Source of the DNA: Providencia rettgeri
Lineage (GTDB): Bacteria > Pseudomonadota > Gammaproteobacteria > Enterobacterales > Enterobacteriaceae
Assembly: GCF_023205015.1 (NCBI RefSeq)
Contig: NZ_CP096258.1
Coordinates: 3,906,001 to 3,970,000 of the forward strand
Direction of reading: 5' to 3'
Length of the DNA stretch: 64,000 nucleotides
In this document: positions 1 to 7,837 of the stretch, one piece after another
How positions within the stretch are numbered: position 1 is the stretch's first letter
How the letters are laid out: each line of letters starts with the position of its first letter
The notes under the pieces: generated by a model
What the model was told of the DNA's origin: nothing
Seen by the model: the letters and a program-made list of their open reading frames with translations, nothing else
The model's database searches: none
Translations under genes and position numbers: made by a program

Positions 1-59
1 ATTTGGGAAATGTATCGTATAGGCTCAATTGGAGCCCACCCTCTCGCCTAATGGCTGTG

Positions 60-93
60 AAAAAAGATGCTGATAGATAAAACTTTCAGCATC
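60..93 (-). terminator. Rho-independent terminator after potC
   Basis: On the minus strand an 8-bp perfect stem (GATGCTGA / TCAGCATC, 86-93 and 66-73, 12-nt loop) is followed directly by six T residues. It lies 12 bp beyond the potC stop, so the operon transcript appears to end here without a potD gene. Confidence 0.8.
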
Positions 94-104
94 ATCGTAT
101 TAAT

Positions 105-893
105 CTATTGTTTGGCTTTTTTGGCGTATTTATCGCGCATCACCCACTGGCTTAAACACACTAGTAAAAGGGACATAATCAACAACACCGTGGCCAATGC
201 ATTGACTTCAGGAGAAACGCCCACCTTCACCATGGAGTAAATTTTCAATGGTAAAATTTCATAGCTTGGCCCCGTGACAAATGAGGAAACCACCACATCA
301 TCCATCGACAAGGTAAAACTGAGTAACCACCCGGCAATAACCGCAGGTAATGCCAAAGGCAGAATGATTTTGCGCAAAATGGTAAATTCCCCCGCCCCAA
401 GGTCACGCGCTGCTTCTAACATCTTCACATCAAAATCTTTCAACCTTGCATAGACAGTCACGACGACAAACGGCAAGCAAAAGGTAATGTGCGAAAATAA
501 TAACGACCAAAAACCGAGTGAAACCCCAAGGAGCATAAAGAGAACCAATAATGAAATCGCCATAACGATATCAGGAGACATCATCACCACAAATAACATG
601 CCACCGACGAAAGGTTTTCCTCTAAAACGATAGCGAAATAAGGCAACGGCTGTGAGTGTACCAATGGCTGTCGCGAAAGTTGCTGACAAAACCGCCATGG
701 TTAATGAGTGCCCCGCTGCTTCTAATAAGCTATCGTTATTACTCAGTAATTCATACCATTTAGTTGAAAACCCTTGCCACTGAATACCAAAACGTGACTC
801 ATTAAAGGAATTAACAATCAAAATAATGATTGGAATATAAAGATAAGCGTAGATAATGGCCATAAAGCCACCACGGAGAGTACGTCCGATCAT
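105..893 (-). CDS. potC: Spermidine/putrescine ABC transporter permease PotC
   Basis: This is the second inner-membrane permease of the polyamine importer PotABCD. The 262-residue protein is about the size of E. coli PotC and closely resembles it from MIGRTLRGGF to the conserved MVKVGVSPEVNALATV stretch. The EAARDLGAGEF loop is the cytoplasmic EAA motif that contacts the ATPase. The start overlaps the potB stop by 4 bp, so the genes are translationally coupled. The gene is followed by a terminator rather than by potD, the binding-protein gene that follows potC in E. coli. I am sure of the family and the operon role; where its binding protein is encoded cannot be seen here. Confidence 0.96.
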   Translation of the reverse strand: MIGRTLRGGFMAIIYAYLYIPIIILIVNSFNESRFGIQWQGFSTKWYELLSNNDSLLEAAGHSLTMAVLSATFATAIGTLTAVALFRYRFRGKPFVGGMLFVVMMSPDIVMAISLLVLFMLLGVSLGFWSLLFSHITFCLPFVVVTVYARLKDFDVKMLEAARDLGAGEFTILRKIILPLALPAVIAGWLLSFTLSMDDVVVSSFVTGPSYEILPLKIYSMVKVGVSPEVNALATVLLIMSLLLVCLSQWVMRDKYAKKAKQ

Positions 894-1753
894 TCTTCAT
901 ATGCCTTTTTATTCAGAAGCTTAGCTGCTCGGTAATAGACATACAGCAATAATCCCATCATCACTGTAAGGAAAATACTGGTTGCTGCCCCGAATGGCCA
1001 ATCACGAATATTTAAGAACTGGCTCTTAATTACGTTGCCGATCAGTAGATTTTTTGCACCCCCCATTAAATCCGCCACATAGAACAGCCCCATTGCGGGT
1101 AATAACACCAGCAAGCAGCCTGCAATAATTCCTGGCATCGTTAACGGAATGATGATTTTCACAAACCGCTGAAATTTATTCGCACCGAGATCTTTTGCCG
1201 CCTCTATATATGACTTATCCAATTTTTCAATACTTGAATACAGCGGCATCACCATAAACGGCAGTAATATATAAATAAGCCCCAATATCACTGCCTCAGG
1301 GGTATACATAATTTTCAATGGTTTATCGATAACACCAACCCAGAGCAAAAAGTCATTTAAATACCCTTTGGTACTGAGAAAAACTTTTAACCCATAAATG
1401 CGAATCAATGAATTGGTCCAAAATGGCACAATTAACAGAAACAGCATCAAAGGTTGCACTCGTTTAGGTAGCCTTGCCAATATAAAGGCAAATGGATAAC
1501 CGATAACTAAACAGAAAAAAGTTGCGATCACCGCCATATTGAGTGAATGCAACATGACCTCTGCGTACATCGGGTCAGACAAGCGAATGTAATTATCCCA
1601 TGTAAAAACCAAGTCAACTAAGTTGGTGTCGCTACGCGTCAAAAAGCTAGTGCCGATAATCATAATATTAGGCAAAAAGACGAACAGCAGCAGCCAGCCG
1701 ACTACCCCGGTGATAATCACATTCTGCAAAATTTTATGTTTACGAATGATCAT
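890..1753 (-). CDS. potB: Spermidine/putrescine ABC transporter permease PotB
   Basis: This is the first permease of the polyamine importer, 287 residues with about six hydrophobic membrane segments. The EAAKDLGANKFQRF loop is the EAA motif, and the stretch LMGGAKNLLIGN is characteristic of PotB. The start overlaps the 3' end of potA by 14 bp and the stop overlaps the potC start by 4 bp, consistent with a single potABC transcript. It forms the membrane channel with PotC and is energised by PotA. Nothing in the reading frame looks truncated. Confidence 0.96.
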   Translation of the reverse strand: MIIRKHKILQNVIITGVVGWLLLFVFLPNIMIIGTSFLTRSDTNLVDLVFTWDNYIRLSDPMYAEVMLHSLNMAVIATFFCLVIGYPFAFILARLPKRVQPLMLFLLIVPFWTNSLIRIYGLKVFLSTKGYLNDFLLWVGVIDKPLKIMYTPEAVILGLIYILLPFMVMPLYSSIEKLDKSYIEAAKDLGANKFQRFVKIIIPLTMPGIIAGCLLVLLPAMGLFYVADLMGGAKNLLIGNVIKSQFLNIRDWPFGAATSIFLTVMMGLLLYVYYRAAKLLNKKAYEE

Positions 1754-2849
1754 CCAGAACTACCTCCCAACTTTCAACCCAAGTCACTGCAACTTTTTGG
1801 TTAAGGGAGTGGTCGACATCAGGGTCATCTTCATTGAAAAATTCACTTACCATGACAATTTTGCCATCTTCCATTTCAACCACTGAGTCTAACGTCATGC
1901 CTTTATAGTTACGCTCACGAACGTAGCCAATCAACCCAGGATAGTTATCTGCATCATTGACTTCTTCAACACGCAAGTCTTCAGGACGCAATAACACACT
2001 AACCTGTTGCCCTTCATTGACAGAAAGCTCAGTGAAAATATCGCATTCATGGCCTTCAACATTGGCACGAATACGTTTATCATCAATGCGATACAATACT
2101 TTTGCATCAAAAATATTAATTTCACCAATAAATTGAGCAACAAATAGGTTTTTCGGTTCTTCATAGATTTCACGAGGTGTGCCGTCTTGCTCAATTCGCC
2201 CTTCACGCATCACAATGATCCGGTCAGACATTGCTAAGGCTTCTTCTTGATCGTGGGTCACAAAAATAAACGTGATCCCCAGTTTTCGTTGAAGGGCTTT
2301 TAGCTCATTTTGCATTTGTTTGCGCAGTTTATAATCGAGCGCAGACAATGACTCATCCAGTAGTAGGACTTTCGGGCGATTCACTACCGCACGGGCTATC
2401 GCCACACGCTGTTGTTGGCCACCAGACAGTTGGTTGGGCCTACGCTCAGCAAAATCGTCTAGTTGCACCATACGCAAGGCTTGGTCCACACGTTTTTGAA
2501 TTTCAGCCGCAGGCGTTTTTTGCATGCGTAAGCCAAAAGCAACGTTATCGAAAACCGTCATATGAGGAAATAAAGCGTAGCTCTGGAACACCGTATTCAC
2601 AAAACGCTGTTCTGCAGGAATATCTGTAATATCTTGACCATCAAGAATAATTTGACCGCCATCAGCGTCTTCTAACCCAGCAATAAGACGTAAAACTGTG
2701 GTTTTACCGCAACCAGAAGGCCCAAGAATGGTCAAAAACTCACCGTTCTGAATGGTTAAGTCAAACTCAGAAATAATTTGTTTGTCATCAAAACCTTTAC
2801 TTAAAGATTTTAATTCAATGAGTGGTGTCAGAGAGGTTGTCTCAGTCAT
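1740..2849 (-). CDS. potA: Spermidine/putrescine ABC transporter ATPase PotA
   Basis: This is the ATP-binding subunit of the polyamine importer, 369 residues. Walker A (GPSGCGKTT) is at residues 43-51, the ABC signature LSGGQQQ at 141-147 and Walker B (VLLLDES) at 161-167. The C-terminal third is a TOBE-type regulatory domain with the PotA-typical LLRPEDLRVEEVND and YVRERNYKGMTL stretches. It is first in the potABC operon. The closest family is enterobacterial PotA; PotG and other CUT/POT-type ATPases are less similar in the C-terminal domain. Confidence 0.96.
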   Translation of the reverse strand: MTETTSLTPLIELKSLSKGFDDKQIISEFDLTIQNGEFLTILGPSGCGKTTVLRLIAGLEDADGGQIILDGQDITDIPAEQRFVNTVFQSYALFPHMTVFDNVAFGLRMQKTPAAEIQKRVDQALRMVQLDDFAERRPNQLSGGQQQRVAIARAVVNRPKVLLLDESLSALDYKLRKQMQNELKALQRKLGITFIFVTHDQEEALAMSDRIIVMREGRIEQDGTPREIYEEPKNLFVAQFIGEINIFDAKVLYRIDDKRIRANVEGHECDIFTELSVNEGQQVSVLLRPEDLRVEEVNDADNYPGLIGYVRERNYKGMTLDSVVEMEDGKIVMVSEFFNEDDPDVDHSLNQKVAVTWVESWEVVLDDHS

Positions 2850-3750
2850 TTATTATACACTCTATCCCTAGGAATAATGCAGATAGAACCGCCACCGTTA
2901 AAGACTGTATAAGCTTGTCGGAGGTTTACTCTGTCGACTTGTGACATAAGCAAATAGTTTCCCCAGCAAAGCCCAAAACCAGTAGCGCCATTTAAACTTC
3001 ATAAGGCATGCATGATAAACACTGTTTTTGTAAATTGAAAGCCATTTTCACAACTTCGTTTGCCTTTCATTATGAATTCTCAATAAATAAAACAGATTTT
3101 TGAGAAAAATAAGCAACATAGCGATATATAGAATCAATTCATCTATATCTATAGATTTACATGATACATTAGAGCACGAAACTTAAGTCAAACTCACTAA
3201 AATTCATAGCGTTAAAACAATTCATAATAAAAATAATAATTATGGAATTAATAGTTTTTATTATTTTTAATAAATTTTAATTCCTACATTCAGTGATATA
3301 GGATTTGCTATTATATGCACAAGAAAAATACAATAAAGACTGTATAACAAAATTAGCAAGGCATGGTAATAATTATATCCAATAGATATATATCTTGATT
3401 ACACATGGAAAAAGCCAATAACTGGTAACATCTATAACAAATAATTAAAGTCGCAGTTAATAATATTATTATGTGATTTAAATCTAATTTTCATTGATCC
3501 TTATTTTTTATCTCAATAACTTTAACCAACATCATATTATCACCCGCATCTCTTTGAATATAATAATCAAATTGGTATAATTTCAATCTAAATTGTAACT
3601 TTTAGTGACTTGTTTTGTGATTTTTGTTTCATTATTACACCTACAAATTTTACTTTGTATCTTTCGCGTTAAACCAATTAAAGAATAAACATAAGCCTGC
3701 GGGTGACTATTTTTGGAAATTCCACTGAAATTAATATGTGAGTGAGCAAA
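2850..3750. other. AT-rich divergent intergenic region, potA / fumA
   Basis: About 900 bp separate the divergent potA and fumarase starts. The DNA is strongly AT-rich, with no credible coding frame; short frames here lack ribosome binding sites and family resemblance. It must hold both promoters and long untranslated leaders, but I could not pick a single convincing -35/-10 pair or FNR box by eye. Confidence 0.6.
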
Positions 3751-5397
3751 ATGGCTAATAAAGAGTTTTTTTATCAAGAACCTTATCCATTATCTGAGGA
3801 TAAAACCGAGTATTTCCAAGTCTCTGACAAATATGTTTCTGTAGAACAATTTGCGGGAAAGCAAATTCTAAAGGTTGAACCAGAAGCTTTAACCCTCCTT
3901 GCCGAACACGCAATTTATGAATCTCAGTTTTTTTTAAGGGCCGCGCACCAGAAACAAGTCGCGGCTATCTTACATGACCCAGAAGCCAGTGAAAACGACA
4001 GATATGTTGCATTACAATTACTTCGTAATGCTGAAATTTCGGCAAAAGGTATATTACCAAACTGCCAAGATACGGGCACTGTCGCGGTTGTTGGGAAAAA
4101 AGGCCAACAAGTTTGGACAGACTGCGACGACGAAGAGTACCTCTCTCGAGGGATTTATAACGTCTTCCAACACGAAAATCTGCGTTTTTCTCAAAATGCT
4201 CCGCTAGATATGTTTAATGAGGTCAATACTGGTACAAACCTACCTGCCCAGTTTGATATTTTTGCCACCACCGGTGATGAATATCACTTCCTGTTTGTCA
4301 ATAAAGGCGGCGGTTCTGCCAATAAATCAGCGCTTTATCAAGAAACTAAAGCAACACTGACCCCGGCTAAGTTGAAAAACTTCTTAATTGAAAAAATGAG
4401 AAATTTAGGTACAACAGCTTGCCCGCCTTATCATATTGCTTTTGTTATCGGTGGCACTTCTGCGGAAACTACCCTGAAAACCGCCAAACTTGCCTCTGCA
4501 AAATATTACGATAATCTACCAACCACAGGTAATGAGTATGGTCGTGCTTTCCGTGATATTGAGCTAGAAAATGAGTTATTAGAAGCTTCACGTCATCTTG
4601 GCTTTGGTGCACAATTTGGTGGTAAATATTTTGCTCACGATGTTCGTGTTGTCCGTTTACCTCGTCATGGCGCCTCTTGTCCTATCGGCTTAGCTATTTC
4701 TTGTTCTGCAGACCGAAACATTAAAGCGAAAATTACCAAAAGCGGTTTATGGCTTGAGAAAATGGAGCACAACCCTGCCCAATACATTCCTGAGTCGATG
4801 CGTAATCAAGCTGAAGGAAAAGTGGTACATATCGACCTCAATCGCCCAATGAAAGACATTTTAGCTGAACTGAGTAAACACCCTGTATCGACACGTGTAT
4901 CTCTCAGTGGGCCGCTTATTATTGCTCGGGATATTGCGCATACTAAACTGAAAGAGCGTTTAGATAGCGGCGAAGAATTGCCTCAATACTTTAAAGACCA
5001 TATGGTGTATTACGCAGGTCCAGCGAAAAAACCTGAAGACATGGTTTCCGGTTCTTTGGGCCCAACCACAGGTAACCGGATGGACCCTTATGTTGACCTA
5101 TTCCAGTCTCACGGTGGCAGCATGTTAATGTTGGCGAAAGGTAACCGAACTCAATTGGTGACAGATGCCTGCAAAAAACATGGTGGGTTCTATTTAGGCA
5201 GTATTGGTGGGTCCGCAGCAATACTCGCACAGGAATATGTGAAAAGTCTAAATTGCCTTGAATATCCAGAACTTGGAATGGAAGCGATTTGGAAAATGGA
5301 AGTTGAAGGGTTACCTGCATTCATTTTGGTTGATGACAAAGGGAATAACTTCTTTGAGCAAGTGCAAAATGAAACTTGCGGAAAATGTGTTAAATAG
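3751..5397 (+). CDS. fumA: Class I (iron-sulfur) fumarate hydratase
   Basis: It converts fumarate to L-malate in the TCA cycle or in anaerobic fumarate formation, using an oxygen-labile [4Fe-4S] cluster in the cytosol. The 548-residue product matches E. coli FumA/FumB throughout. The three cluster cysteines are visible at 105 (PNCQDTGT), 224 (TACPPYH) and 318 (SCSADRN), the same numbering as in E. coli FumA. ATG 3751 is preferred over an in-frame GTG at 3742, because the MANKEFFYQ start aligns with FumA and AGTGAG lies just upstream. It is monocistronic. The sequence does not separate FumA from FumB. Confidence 0.95.
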   Translation: MANKEFFYQEPYPLSEDKTEYFQVSDKYVSVEQFAGKQILKVEPEALTLLAEHAIYESQFFLRAAHQKQVAAILHDPEASENDRYVALQLLRNAEISAKGILPNCQDTGTVAVVGKKGQQVWTDCDDEEYLSRGIYNVFQHENLRFSQNAPLDMFNEVNTGTNLPAQFDIFATTGDEYHFLFVNKGGGSANKSALYQETKATLTPAKLKNFLIEKMRNLGTTACPPYHIAFVIGGTSAETTLKTAKLASAKYYDNLPTTGNEYGRAFRDIELENELLEASRHLGFGAQFGGKYFAHDVRVVRLPRHGASCPIGLAISCSADRNIKAKITKSGLWLEKMEHNPAQYIPESMRNQAEGKVVHIDLNRPMKDILAELSKHPVSTRVSLSGPLIIARDIAHTKLKERLDSGEELPQYFKDHMVYYAGPAKKPEDMVSGSLGPTTGNRMDPYVDLFQSHGGSMLMLAKGNRTQLVTDACKKHGGFYLGSIGGSAAILAQEYVKSLNCLEYPELGMEAIWKMEVEGLPAFILVDDKGNNFFEQVQNETCGKCVK

Positions 5398-5495
5398 AGT
5401 TAGCCAATCAAGCGCAAAGGAGTGCGCTAACATTCGTTAGCTAGTATGACGATGTAGCATAATAGCCAAGCAGTTATATAATCATACTGTTACAG

Positions 5496-5530
5496 AGTAA
5501 AAGAGCAGGCCGGATGCCCACTCTTTTACT
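5496..5530. terminator. Stem-loop between convergent fumarase and fimbrial operon
   Basis: A 10-bp perfect stem (AGTAAAAGAG at 5496-5505, CTCTTTTACT at 5521-5530) has a 15-nt loop between the convergent ends of the fumarase gene and the fimbrial operon. T and A runs lie within the stem itself, so it could end transcription from both sides. Confidence 0.6.
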
Positions 5531-5557
5531 ATTATTCACATCGATATATTACCTAAA

Positions 5558-6523
5558 TCAATAATAGTTAATTCGAACAATGGTTGAGGCGTTAAACCCA
5601 CCCGTTTTGACCGTTCCCACTTTTTTAATTGTTGCACTGTAATCGCGAGTTACTGAAGTACTGCCTTGCGGTAAGCTACCAAAAAACTGGAAGTAATTGA
5701 ATCTCATATTATTACTTTTGTCATCCATAATTGTTAAGTTGGTACCATTTTTTAAATCAATCGCATATTCACCATTTAGTGGATCGGTCGTTTCAAAATT
5801 AATATTCATAGAGAAATTATCAAGACACCCTCTTTTCACTGCTTGAATTTGAAAATCCTTTTTAAACTCTTTCCCTTGATTCAAGTCTGTAATCATTAGC
5901 TGGCCAAAATCAATTTGCTGTGACTCAGGAAAAACTTTAATATCCGCACCGCATTTTAAGAAACGGATCCCCCGTAATCCCGATATCGAATAGCGTAAGT
6001 TTTTCGCCCCAGGCGACGTATTGATCCCCCCGCTTCCATCAAATTGGAAAACCGTAAATTGGTTATCACCGTCATAGTTTCCTGATGGTGGAACTATGCC
6101 CGTCACCTTAATATATAAGGTAAATGTGACTGTCACTGTGACGTTTTGATTACCGCTAATAGGTGCGGTTCCCAAGCTGACTCTTTGTTGGTCACGTTCC
6201 AGTTGTTGACCTTGATAGTTGGCACCAAGTAGCAACCCGGTTCCTAATTTTTGCGATGTCGGGTTAAAATACATATGAACAACGTCAATCATATTCCCAA
6301 GTACGTTATCGCAAAAAACGGTGACTGTTAGTGGGTCAGATTGCCAAACAATCGTTCCCGCAGGCGTATCCGCTAGAATGGCTAATTGCCCAACAGGTAC
6401 AGCAGGTTTAATGACCACCCCAGTTCCGGCTTCAACACAATCTAAAGCAAATGTTTTTGGGCTAATAAAGACAAATAAAAATAAAATATAAAAACCATAT
6501 TTTCGAATAAGCCTGTGTATCAT
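5558..6523 (-). CDS. Fimbrial tip adhesin (two-domain)
   Basis: This is the last gene of the fimbrial operon. The 321-residue protein has an N-terminal signal peptide ending near FAL-DCVEAG. A roughly 160-residue N-terminal region is presumably the receptor-binding domain. A C-terminal pilin domain follows, with the typical ending (TVKTGGFNASTIVRINYY). Length and two-domain layout match FimH/MrkD-type adhesins, and its distal place in the operon supports a tip role. I cannot name the receptor. It starts 12 bp after the preceding minor subunit gene. Confidence 0.78.
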   Translation of the reverse strand: MIHRLIRKYGFYILFLFVFISPKTFALDCVEAGTGVVIKPAVPVGQLAILADTPAGTIVWQSDPLTVTVFCDNVLGNMIDVVHMYFNPTSQKLGTGLLLGANYQGQQLERDQQRVSLGTAPISGNQNVTVTVTFTLYIKVTGIVPPSGNYDGDNQFTVFQFDGSGGINTSPGAKNLRYSISGLRGIRFLKCGADIKVFPESQQIDFGQLMITDLNQGKEFKKDFQIQAVKRGCLDNFSMNINFETTDPLNGEYAIDLKNGTNLTIMDDKSNNMRFNYFQFFGSLPQGSTSVTRDYSATIKKVGTVKTGGFNASTIVRINYY

Positions 6524-6535
6524 GATTTATACACC

Positions 6536-7087
6536 TTATAGGTAAGTAATATTCAAGGTAATTTGCGTTTTAATATTACCCACTGTTAATTCATTTCTGG
6601 GTCGATAACTCTCTAGCATGGAATAAATCGTAATTTGCTGGTTATCATCAAAATAGATTGGATAACTACGGTATTCACCATTAGGAACAATATTGCCATC
6701 TTTATCCATTAAGCGAATGCCATAGCCATTTAGAATAGTTTTGCCACCAAATAAATTACGGTCTGTACTTGCAGTTGGCTCTGAAATAAACATGATCCGG
6801 ACAACAGGCTCCCTATCATCACGATCGTGTTTTGGGAAAATGCAGTCATCAAATTTTAATTTGATTTCATGTTTAGGGCTTCTATCCCCAATCTCATTAA
6901 AATAATTCAGAGATATTGGGCCTAATTCAATATTTTGATCTATCGAGTAAAATGAAATTTTACAAGGCAATGCCACGACATTCCCTGTAAAATTAAGATC
7001 ACCTCTCATCATGCTACTATCTGCATAACTTTGGCCTCCACATAGAGATAGCATGAAAAGACATATTGAAAAGTAGCAATTTCTCAT
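6536..7087 (-). CDS. Minor fimbrial subunit
   Basis: A 183-residue exported pilin-like protein with a signal peptide (cleavage near SYA-DSSM). The early strand MRGDLNFTGNVVALPC leads to the first cysteine, a second cysteine follows in KFDDCIFP, and the C-terminus is of pilin type (TQITLNITYL), providing the donor strand and chaperone-recognition residues. It lies 10 bp from the chaperone gene. It is likely an adaptor or minor shaft subunit between the tip adhesin and the major pilin. Confidence 0.8.
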   Translation of the reverse strand: MRNCYFSICLFMLSLCGGQSYADSSMMRGDLNFTGNVVALPCKISFYSIDQNIELGPISLNYFNEIGDRSPKHEIKLKFDDCIFPKHDRDDREPVVRIMFISEPTASTDRNLFGGKTILNGYGIRLMDKDGNIVPNGEYRSYPIYFDDNQQITIYSMLESYRPRNELTVGNIKTQITLNITYL

Positions 7088-7097
7088 ATCTAAAATC

Positions 7098-7826
7098 CTA
7101 TTGGCTCTCTTTTGACAGCTGGCAGGTCGATGCGGCGCATTGGTAAGTCAACATTTTCATTCCACCGTAATCATCCATATAGCCGGTATATAACTGATTA
7201 AAACTGCTTGTCGGCACAGAGACACTTTCCTTAGAAAACGGAGCAATCATCACGCTGTCAAAACCAGGGAAATTTTTCTGGTTGTTATTACTAAGATAGC
7301 CCAGTGTCACGTAATATTTAGTTGGATTTTCAATTAATAATTGTCCACCCGTGTGCGTATATTTCAGCTCTTTAGCCCATACCTTATCGCTGTTATTTTC
7401 GATTTGAGGTGGTCGATAAAACATTTTTAAGCGGCTTTGAATTGCAATCTGCACGACATTTTCTTTATCTGTCACCGGTGGAATTTCACGAACATTTAAA
7501 TAGAACAGAGATTCCCTATCCTGTGGAAGGGCATCAACGCCCTCTGTTTTAATGATTTTTATTTGGTTTTTAGCATTAGGCTCAACACGTTGCATTGGCG
7601 GTAAAACCGTAAAAGGTTCAGAAACCTTATTTCCTTTTTCATCTTCTATCCAAGATTGAGCTAAATAAGGCATTGTTTTGCTTTGGTTATTAATAACCAA
7701 ACTTATTGACTTATCTTTGCCAGGAAAAATAATCCGTGTGCGGTCAATATTAATCGCAGCAGACGCAACTTGCATGCCCACAAAAACTAATGAAAATCCT
7801 AAAGCTACTACATACTTTTTACTCAT
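7098..7826 (-). CDS. Periplasmic fimbrial chaperone (PapD family)
   Basis: A 242-residue periplasmic chaperone that binds pilin subunits by donor-strand complementation and delivers them to the usher. A signal peptide ends at VASA-AINI. The first immunoglobulin-like domain shows the family features INIDRTRIIFPG, the G1-strand region RVEPNAKNQIKI, and LFYLNVREIPP, followed by SRLKMFYRPPQI. It lies between the usher and minor subunit genes with gaps of about 10 bp. Confidence 0.93.
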   Translation of the reverse strand: MSKKYVVALGFSLVFVGMQVASAAINIDRTRIIFPGKDKSISLVINNQSKTMPYLAQSWIEDEKGNKVSEPFTVLPPMQRVEPNAKNQIKIIKTEGVDALPQDRESLFYLNVREIPPVTDKENVVQIAIQSRLKMFYRPPQIENNSDKVWAKELKYTHTGGQLLIENPTKYYVTLGYLSNNNQKNFPGFDSVMIAPFSKESVSVPTSSFNQLYTGYMDDYGGMKMLTYQCAASTCQLSKESQ

Positions 7827-7837
7827 ACATCATTCCT

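Noticed and set aside
1..80. Two short plus-strand frames open from the left edge, ending at 51 and 80
   Set aside because: One may be the 3' end of a gene convergent with potC, but fewer than 27 codons are visible in either frame and neither resembles a known C-terminus.
2348..2629. Plus-strand open frame inside potA
   Set aside because: Shadow of the potA coding sequence, whose motifs and length are fully accounted for on the other strand.
2850..3750. FNR box for the fumarase gene
   Set aside because: TTGAT and ATCAA half-sites occur but not at the required spacing, as expected by chance in AT-rich DNA.
3583..3777. 64-codon minus-strand frame across the fumarase start
   Set aside because: It overlaps the fumarase start, has no supporting ribosome site, and its composition reflects AT-rich leader DNA.
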